From assembly GCA_007123465.1 (NCBI GenBank), contig SKLB01000319.1:1-9433 (forward strand): 9,433 nucleotides of DNA. The letters are read 5' to 3'. The notes beneath the pieces were generated by a model. The model was given only the letters and a program-made list of their open reading frames with translations, searched no databases and was not told the DNA's origin. Made by a program: the position numbers and the translations under genes. Below are positions 5,346 to 9,433 of the stretch, piece by piece (position 1 is the first letter of the stretch; each line of letters starts with the position of its first letter). This DNA comes from Spirochaetales bacterium. Its GTDB lineage: Bacteria; Spirochaetota; Spirochaetia; DSM-27196; PWMO01.

Positions 5346-6611
5346 ATGGAGAGCCTGCAGCGCGACAAAATCCTGTTCATCTCGCTGGTTTCACTTCTGG
5401 TAGTGCTGGTAACGATAGGACTGCTCTCGTTCATCTTTCGCAGCCGCGATCACGATCACCTCTTCATGGAATACCAGGCGGTACGCATGGCGGCCGCGGC
5501 AATGGAGGTATTCCAGCACCAGGGCGACATCTCAGATGATCAGTTTCCCGACACGGTGCGTGGGTTCGGCGTCTACTCTTCGGACGGAAGTCCGCTGATG
5601 GTGCGCGGTTCTGTTCCAGCAGTCCTGCCGCCAACGGTAGTCAACGATCCCGCCCCGTATCAGACAATTATCGACGGCAATACGCTGCGGCTGCTGCGCG
5701 TAGTGGGGACCATGTCCTATACGGAAGGCCGTTCACGCCGCCCCGAGACTCAGGAGAACTCAACGCCCGAGGCGCGCATGAGCCGCCGCTTCATCGTGCT
5801 GGACTACGATATTTCATCGTATCGCAGCGAGTTCCGCGCGCGGACATTCTACTGGTCGGGGCTGACCGTCAGCTTTTTTCTGCTGCTGGCCCTGGTGTGG
5901 ACGCTCTACCGCCGGGTGCAGGCGTACCAGATCCAGGAACAGAAACAGCGCGGCCTGGTGCAATTGGGGGCAGCGGCCCGCACGCTTACTCACGAAATCC
6001 GCAACCCGCTGGGCGCAATCCAGATTCAGAACGCCGTGCTCAAGCGCAAACTTCCCAAAGGATATCACAGCTCGCTTGAGGTGTTCGATGAGGAGATAGG
6101 CCGTATCGCACTGCTGGTTGACCGGGTACGTGACTTTCTGCAGAGCGGTGCCGGCAACGTTGAAGCGGTGGACATCGTGGATTTGCTGCAGTCGCTGGCG
6201 CAGCGCTTCGAGTTCGAGGTCAGCCTCGAGCTGCCGCAGCACCCTGTGACGGTGGCTTTCGATCGCGCACGGCTGCGCTCGGTGTTCGAAAATGTGATCA
6301 AGAACGCGGGCGAGAGTATGGCCGGTGATCAGGGCGATCAGTGCGTGGAGATTGCCGTCACCGAGGACCGACGACACGCCAGCGTCACTGTCGCCGATCG
6401 CGGAGCGGGAGTTCCCAGGGAAGATCGCGACCGGATTTTTGATCCGTTCTTCACCACCAAGAGCGGCGGAAGCGGCGTCGGACTGGCGATCACGCGACAG
6501 TTTCTGACCATGATGGGAGGCAGTATCGAGCTGCACGACCGCCCCGGCGGGGGCAGCGAGTTCCGCATTACGCTGAGAAAGGAGAACGAGCGTGCGACTG
6601 CTGATCGTTGA
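5346..6611 (+). CDS. Membrane sensor histidine kinase of an NtrC-type two-component system
   Basis: This 421-residue protein has an N-terminal membrane helix (about 10-31), an extracytoplasmic sensor region of about 140 residues and a second helix (about 171-188). A dimerisation domain carries the phosphoacceptor His216 in LTHEIRNPLGA. The HATPase domain shows an N box (ENVIKNAGES, Asn316/Asn320), G1 DRGAGVP (351-357), F box RIFDPFFTTK (363-372), G2 GGSGVGLAI (374-382) and a final GGGSEFRITL. There is no HAMP or PAS domain. The sensor region resembles no domain I can name, so the signal is unknown. The ATG has only a weak SD (AAGAGA), which may matter given the structured leader. The end overlaps the regulator gene by 20 nt, so the two are cotranslated partners. 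Confidence 0.93.
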   Translation: MESLQRDKILFISLVSLLVVLVTIGLLSFIFRSRDHDHLFMEYQAVRMAAAAMEVFQHQGDISDDQFPDTVRGFGVYSSDGSPLMVRGSVPAVLPPTVVNDPAPYQTIIDGNTLRLLRVVGTMSYTEGRSRRPETQENSTPEARMSRRFIVLDYDISSYRSEFRARTFYWSGLTVSFFLLLALVWTLYRRVQAYQIQEQKQRGLVQLGAAARTLTHEIRNPLGAIQIQNAVLKRKLPKGYHSSLEVFDEEIGRIALLVDRVRDFLQSGAGNVEAVDIVDLLQSLAQRFEFEVSLELPQHPVTVAFDRARLRSVFENVIKNAGESMAGDQGDQCVEIAVTEDRRHASVTVADRGAGVPREDRDRIFDPFFTTKSGGSGVGLAITRQFLTMMGGSIELHDRPGGGSEFRITLRKENERATADR

Positions 6612-7941
6612 CGACGAGAAGAACATCCGCACATCGATAGTCGATTTCTTCCGCATGGAGGGTTTTGAGACCGCCGAGGCTCAGAACGGCCTGGCGGCGC
6701 AGAAACTGCTGGTTGAACAGAGCTTTGACGGTGTAGTCCTCGACCTGCGCATGCCGGGAATGGATGGGCTGACCCTGCTGCGCTGGCTGCGCAGCGAAGG
6801 GCGCCAGATCCCGGTGGTAATGATTTCGGCCTACGGGGACATCGAGGATGCGGTGACCGCCATCAAGGAGGGCGCCGGAGACTATCTGGTCAAGCCGTTT
6901 GACCCCACCGAGCTGCTGCTGCGCGTGCAACGGACTATCGAAGACCATATCCTGCGCACGCGCGCCTCGCTGCTGAACGATGAGCAGCGCTTCACCGATA
7001 CCGAGAACCCGGCGATGCGTGAAATCTACGCCCTGGCTGACAAGGTTGCCCCCAAGGACGCCACGGTGCTGCTGACCGGCGAGAGCGGGACCGGCAAAGA
7101 AGTAATGGCGCGCCGCATTCACGCCCTGTCGAAGCGCGCGGACCGTCCATTTGTGCCGATCAATATCGGCGGGGTGCCCGAAAATCTGGTTGAGAGCGAG
7201 CTGTTCGGCTACGAACGAGGCGCTTTTACCGGCGCCGAGACGCGCAAGCGCGGCATGATCGAGACCGCCTCTTCCGGCACACTGTTTCTCGACGAAATCG
7301 GCGACATGCCGATGCAGCTGCAGGTCAAGCTGCTGCGCGTCATCCAGGACCGCAAAATCCAGCGCCTCGGCGGTACCGGAGTGATACCGGTGGACGTTCG
7401 CATCATCGCCGCCACCAATGCCGATCTCGAGCAGCGCGTAGCCGACGGCCGATTTCGTGAGGATCTGTTCTACCGTTTGAACGTAATCCGCATTCATCTG
7501 CCGCCGCTGCGTGATCGCCCCGAGGACATCCCGGTACTTGCGCGTCATTTCCTGCGCGTCATGCGCGACCGTACCGGATCTCAGGTAACCGAGATAGCAC
7601 CCGAGGCACTGCGCAAGCTGCAGTCGTACCGATTTCCCGGCAATGTGCGCGAGATGGAGAACATGATCGAACGCGCGGTGATCCTGGCCGAGAGTGAGAC
7701 GCTTCACGCCGCTGACTTCACGCTGCCAGACGCCAACGGTACCGCGGCCGTTCAACAATCGCCGGTTGGCACGCTGAAGGATATGGAGCGCGAAATGATC
7801 CATACAGCGCTGCTGCGCCACGAGGGGCACCGCCAGAACGCGGCTGAAGAGCTCGGCATCAGCCGCCGGACACTGCTGAATAAGATCAAACAGTATAAAA
7901 TTGAGGTGCCGCGCCGTGCAGATGCAGAAGACGACCGGTAG
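6592..7941 (+). CDS. Sigma-54-dependent response regulator (NtrC/AtoC family)
   Basis: This 449-residue protein has three domains. The receiver (1-120) has acidic Asp7/Asp8, phosphoacceptor Asp51 in VVLDLRMPGMDG, Ser79 and Lys101. The AAA+ domain (about 136-365) has Walker A GESGTGKE (163-170), a complete GAFTGA loop (210-215) that contacts sigma-54, Walker B LFLDEIGD (231-238) and the FREDLFYRLN arginine region (288-296). The C-terminal Fis-type helix-turn-helix is about 411-436 (NAAEELGISRRTLLNKIKQY). All key residues are present, so it should activate sigma-54 RNA polymerase when phosphorylated by the kinase before it. It starts at GTG 6592 behind AGGAG. The probable target nearest to hand is its own promoter at 5126-5141. 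Targets elsewhere, and the specific gene name, cannot be told from this window. Confidence 0.95.
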   Translation: MRLLIVDDEKNIRTSIVDFFRMEGFETAEAQNGLAAQKLLVEQSFDGVVLDLRMPGMDGLTLLRWLRSEGRQIPVVMISAYGDIEDAVTAIKEGAGDYLVKPFDPTELLLRVQRTIEDHILRTRASLLNDEQRFTDTENPAMREIYALADKVAPKDATVLLTGESGTGKEVMARRIHALSKRADRPFVPINIGGVPENLVESELFGYERGAFTGAETRKRGMIETASSGTLFLDEIGDMPMQLQVKLLRVIQDRKIQRLGGTGVIPVDVRIIAATNADLEQRVADGRFREDLFYRLNVIRIHLPPLRDRPEDIPVLARHFLRVMRDRTGSQVTEIAPEALRKLQSYRFPGNVREMENMIERAVILAESETLHAADFTLPDANGTAAVQQSPVGTLKDMEREMIHTALLRHEGHRQNAAEELGISRRTLLNKIKQYKIEVPRRADAEDDR

Positions 7942-7969
7942 ATCGCAATAGATTGCATAAATCGTCGAG

Positions 7970-7998
7970 TTTTTGTGACTTTTGTGCTACTCTATAGG
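7970..7998 (+). promoter_or_regulatory. Weak possible promoter before the cNMP/GGDEF gene
   Basis: TATAGG (7993-7998) lies 17 nt after TTTTTG (7970-7975). TACTCT (7988-7993) is an alternative -10, identical to that proposed for the exported-protein gene but with no good -35. The AT-rich stretch also contains the near repeat TTTTGTGAC/TTTTGTGCT. The 84-bp gap after the regulator gene has no clear terminator, so transcription may also simply continue from the kinase operon. Confidence 0.3.
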
Positions 7999-8025
7999 GC
8001 AACACACTGTCGATTGGAGGAAACT

Positions 8026-9027
8026 CTGAGTCGGACAACTGGCACCGGCACCGGCAAGACGGCCCGTTTGTTACGCAGCACAGATCTCTTCGCATCGCTC
8101 AGCGGGAACGAGCTCACGCTGGTCAGCGAAGCAAGCGAGGTTGTCGACTTCAGTGCGGGTTCGGTTGTTTTTGAACCAGGCTCGAGCGGCAGCCACCTGT
8201 ATGTCATTGAGAGCGGCGAAATAGTCATTCGTTCAGAACTCGATGCCGAGTCGGGCCGCGAGCTCGCCCGCTTCATCGCCGGTGAGGGCTTTGGTGAGCT
8301 CGATCTGCTGACGCACACTGCGCGCAGCGCGTACGCCATAGCGGCAACCGACAGCCGGCTGGTGCGTTTCCCAGCGCACAATCGTGATTTTGAGCAGGTG
8401 CTGCACGGGAACCCCGAGACGTCGGCGCAGATTCTGTTCAAACTGCTGGGAAACGTTGCCGGCAGATTGCGTTCCACCAACAAACTTATCAGCGACAATA
8501 CCCCGTGGGTGCGCGAGCTTCGTCGCCAGGTTTTCTTTGACAAGCTGACCGGTCTGTATAACGCCGCGTTTCTCAAGGAGCAGCTGGCATCGTATCGCAA
8601 AAGTCCGCAGAACGGCTTCACGCTGCTGATGATGAAACCGGACAATTTCAAGGAAATCAACGATAGCTACGGGCACGAGGCCGGTGATACAACGCTCAAG
8701 CGCCTGGCAACCATATTTGGCCGCGCCATGAAGGATCCTCGTGTGGCAATCCGCTACCGCGGCAACGAGCTGGCGGCACTCCTTCCGGGCCAGGACGCCG
8801 GAGCGGCCGCCACGTTGGCTCGAGATCTGGGCGATTCCGTGCGCGCAATGGATATTACCGACTGCACCGACGGCGCAGCGGTCTCGGTCACCGCCAGCTT
8901 CGCTATAGGCTGCTACCCGGAGCACCGCGCCCGGACCGACAACCTGGTAACCGATACACACGCGCTGCTGTTTGAAGCGCGCGCGGCAGGCGGTGACCGG
9001 ATTTTGCAGCTGGAGGCGCCGTCGTGA
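8026..9027 (+). CDS. Cyclic-nucleotide-binding protein fused to a degenerate GGDEF domain
   Basis: From a CTG at 8026 the product has 333 residues and no membrane helix. The CRP-like cNMP-binding domain (about 18-125) has the phosphate-binding cassette FGELDLL (89-95) with Arg100-Ser-Ala. A GGDEF domain (about 170-330) is recognised by DKLTGLYN (172-179) and FKEINDSYGHEAGD. Its signature is RGNEL (245-249) instead of GGDEF, and the first metal Asp is Lys (KPDNFK, 204-209). No RxxD inhibitory site is seen. It is therefore probably catalytically dead and may act as a nucleotide sensor or partner protein. I chose the CTG because GGAGG (8016-8020) lies 5 nt before it. An in-frame GTG at 7975 (350 aa) and TTG at 8014 lack an SD. 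The end overlaps the next gene as GTGA. Confidence 0.85.
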   Translation: MSRTTGTGTGKTARLLRSTDLFASLSGNELTLVSEASEVVDFSAGSVVFEPGSSGSHLYVIESGEIVIRSELDAESGRELARFIAGEGFGELDLLTHTARSAYAIAATDSRLVRFPAHNRDFEQVLHGNPETSAQILFKLLGNVAGRLRSTNKLISDNTPWVRELRRQVFFDKLTGLYNAAFLKEQLASYRKSPQNGFTLLMMKPDNFKEINDSYGHEAGDTTLKRLATIFGRAMKDPRVAIRYRGNELAALLPGQDAGAAATLARDLGDSVRAMDITDCTDGAAVSVTASFAIGCYPEHRARTDNLVTDTHALLFEARAAGGDRILQLEAPS

Positions 9028-9433
9028 GTCAGGCCAACGATATCGGTTCCTTCCTGCAAAATGTGGCTATCTTTGCCAATCTGAGCTCCGAGGAGCGCTC
9101 GCGCATCGCCGCGCTGCTGTCACCAGTTGAGTTGAAGAACGGGCAGCAGCTCTTCCGCGAAGGTGACCGCGGTGAAACGCTCTACATCGTGCGCTCGGGT
9201 GTGTGCGCGATTACCGTCAGCCTTCCCGATGGTCAGGAAATCGATATCACGTCGTTCGGCAGCGGAGATTTCTTCGGTGAGATGTCGGTCTTCGAAGACG
9301 CTCCACGCTCTGCCAGCTGCTACGCGCGCAGCGATGCGGTGCTCTACGCTCTGACCGAACACGATTTTCACACGTTGCTGGATAGCCATCCATCACTGGC
9401 CATGCAGGTGATGTTCCGGATGCTGACCGCCAC
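9024..9433 (+). CDS. Cyclic-nucleotide-binding domain protein (N-terminal part, cut by window edge)
   Basis: A GTG at 9024-9026, with GGAGG 7 nt before it, overlaps the TGA of the previous gene by 4 nt, so the two are translationally coupled. The 136 residues seen form most of a CRP-type cNMP-binding domain: IFANLSSEERSRIAALL, the FREGDRGETLYIVRSG strands, and a phosphate-binding cassette FGEMSVFEDAPRSAS (84-98). Glu86 and Arg95-Ser-Ala are intact, as expected for cAMP or a similar ligand. What follows is outside the window, so it may be a CRP/FNR-like regulator, a stand-alone domain or another fusion like its neighbour. Confidence 0.85.
   Translation, partial: MSQANDIGSFLQNVAIFANLSSEERSRIAALLSPVELKNGQQLFREGDRGETLYIVRSGVCAITVSLPDGQEIDITSFGSGDFFGEMSVFEDAPRSASCYARSDAVLYALTEHDFHTLLDSHPSLAMQVMFRMLTA

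Noticed and set aside
5125..5403. 92-codon open frame on the plus strand across the kinase leader
   Set aside because: It begins within the sigma-54 promoter, lacks an SD, runs out of frame into the kinase gene and mainly translates the GC-rich hairpins.
5814..6656. 280-codon open frame on the minus strand opposite the kinase
   Set aside because: It is antisense to the conserved HisKA and HATPase regions, with no SD and no domain.
6568..7830. 420-codon open frame on the minus strand opposite the response regulator
   Set aside because: It is a shadow of the regulator gene, whose receiver, AAA+ and helix-turn-helix motifs are complete. The antisense product has no recognisable family features.
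7945..7974. Intrinsic terminator after the response regulator gene
   Set aside because: GCAAT-AG-ATTGC has a two-base loop and a weak AT-rich stem, and the run of Ts comes 14 nt after it, so it is not a credible terminator.
8041..8055. Tandem GGCACC hexamers near the start of the cNMP/GGDEF gene
   Set aside because: There are only two to three imperfect copies coding a short Thr-Gly run, too short to call a repeat element.
1..9433. CRISPR arrays, tRNA or rRNA genes, insertion sequences or attachment sites
   Set aside because: I saw no spaced direct repeats of CRISPR type, no tRNA cloverleaf or rRNA-like sequence, no transposase or integrase and no flanking terminal repeats.

Overview
The window is GC-rich bacterial DNA (judged by eye, not computed) with dense coding and ordinary Shine-Dalgarno sites. 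It divides into two halves that read away from each other. The left half (about 1-4894) lies on the minus strand. It holds an Rnf respiratory complex operon in the order rnfC-D-G-E-A-B, with rnfB cut by the window edge, preceded by a gene for a small exported protein I cannot place. The right half (about 5126-9433) lies on the plus strand. It holds a membrane histidine kinase, an NtrC-type sigma-54 response regulator, a cyclic-nucleotide-binding protein fused to a degenerate GGDEF domain, and the start of a second cyclic-nucleotide-binding protein.

The CDGEAB order is the arrangement known from anaerobes such as clostridia, Bacteroidetes and spirochaetes, rather than the ABCDGE order of gammaproteobacteria. 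RnfC is also short. Together with the sigma-54 two-component pair and the stacked cNMP-domain proteins, this suggests an anaerobic or facultative, possibly spirochaete-like, bacterium. That assignment is an inference of low to moderate confidence.

The Rnf genes are packed at intervals from a 4-nt overlap to 15 nt and look like one transcript. A good sigma-70 promoter (TTGACA-17-TAGACT) lies just before them, with an inverted repeat filling its spacer. The roughly 130-nt leader carries a strong SD opening a 13-codon mini-ORF, then two small hairpins, one of which puts the rnfC SD in its loop. The complex would couple reduced ferredoxin and NAD to Na+ or H+ movement.

The 451-bp gap between the halves holds a sigma-70 promoter for the exported-protein gene. 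It also holds a near-consensus sigma-54 promoter (TGGCACG-N4-CTGC) facing the kinase, and then about 190 nt of predicted leader RNA full of strong hairpins, including a 15-bp and a 12-bp stem. Because the regulator has an intact GAFTGA loop, the simplest reading is that the kinase-regulator operon is sigma-54-dependent and autoregulated, with a possible post-transcriptional switch in its leader.

Downstream, the GGDEF protein has lost both the signature motif and the first metal-binding Asp, so it is probably a sensor or scaffold rather than a cyclase. It is translationally coupled (GTGA overlap) to the next cNMP-domain protein.
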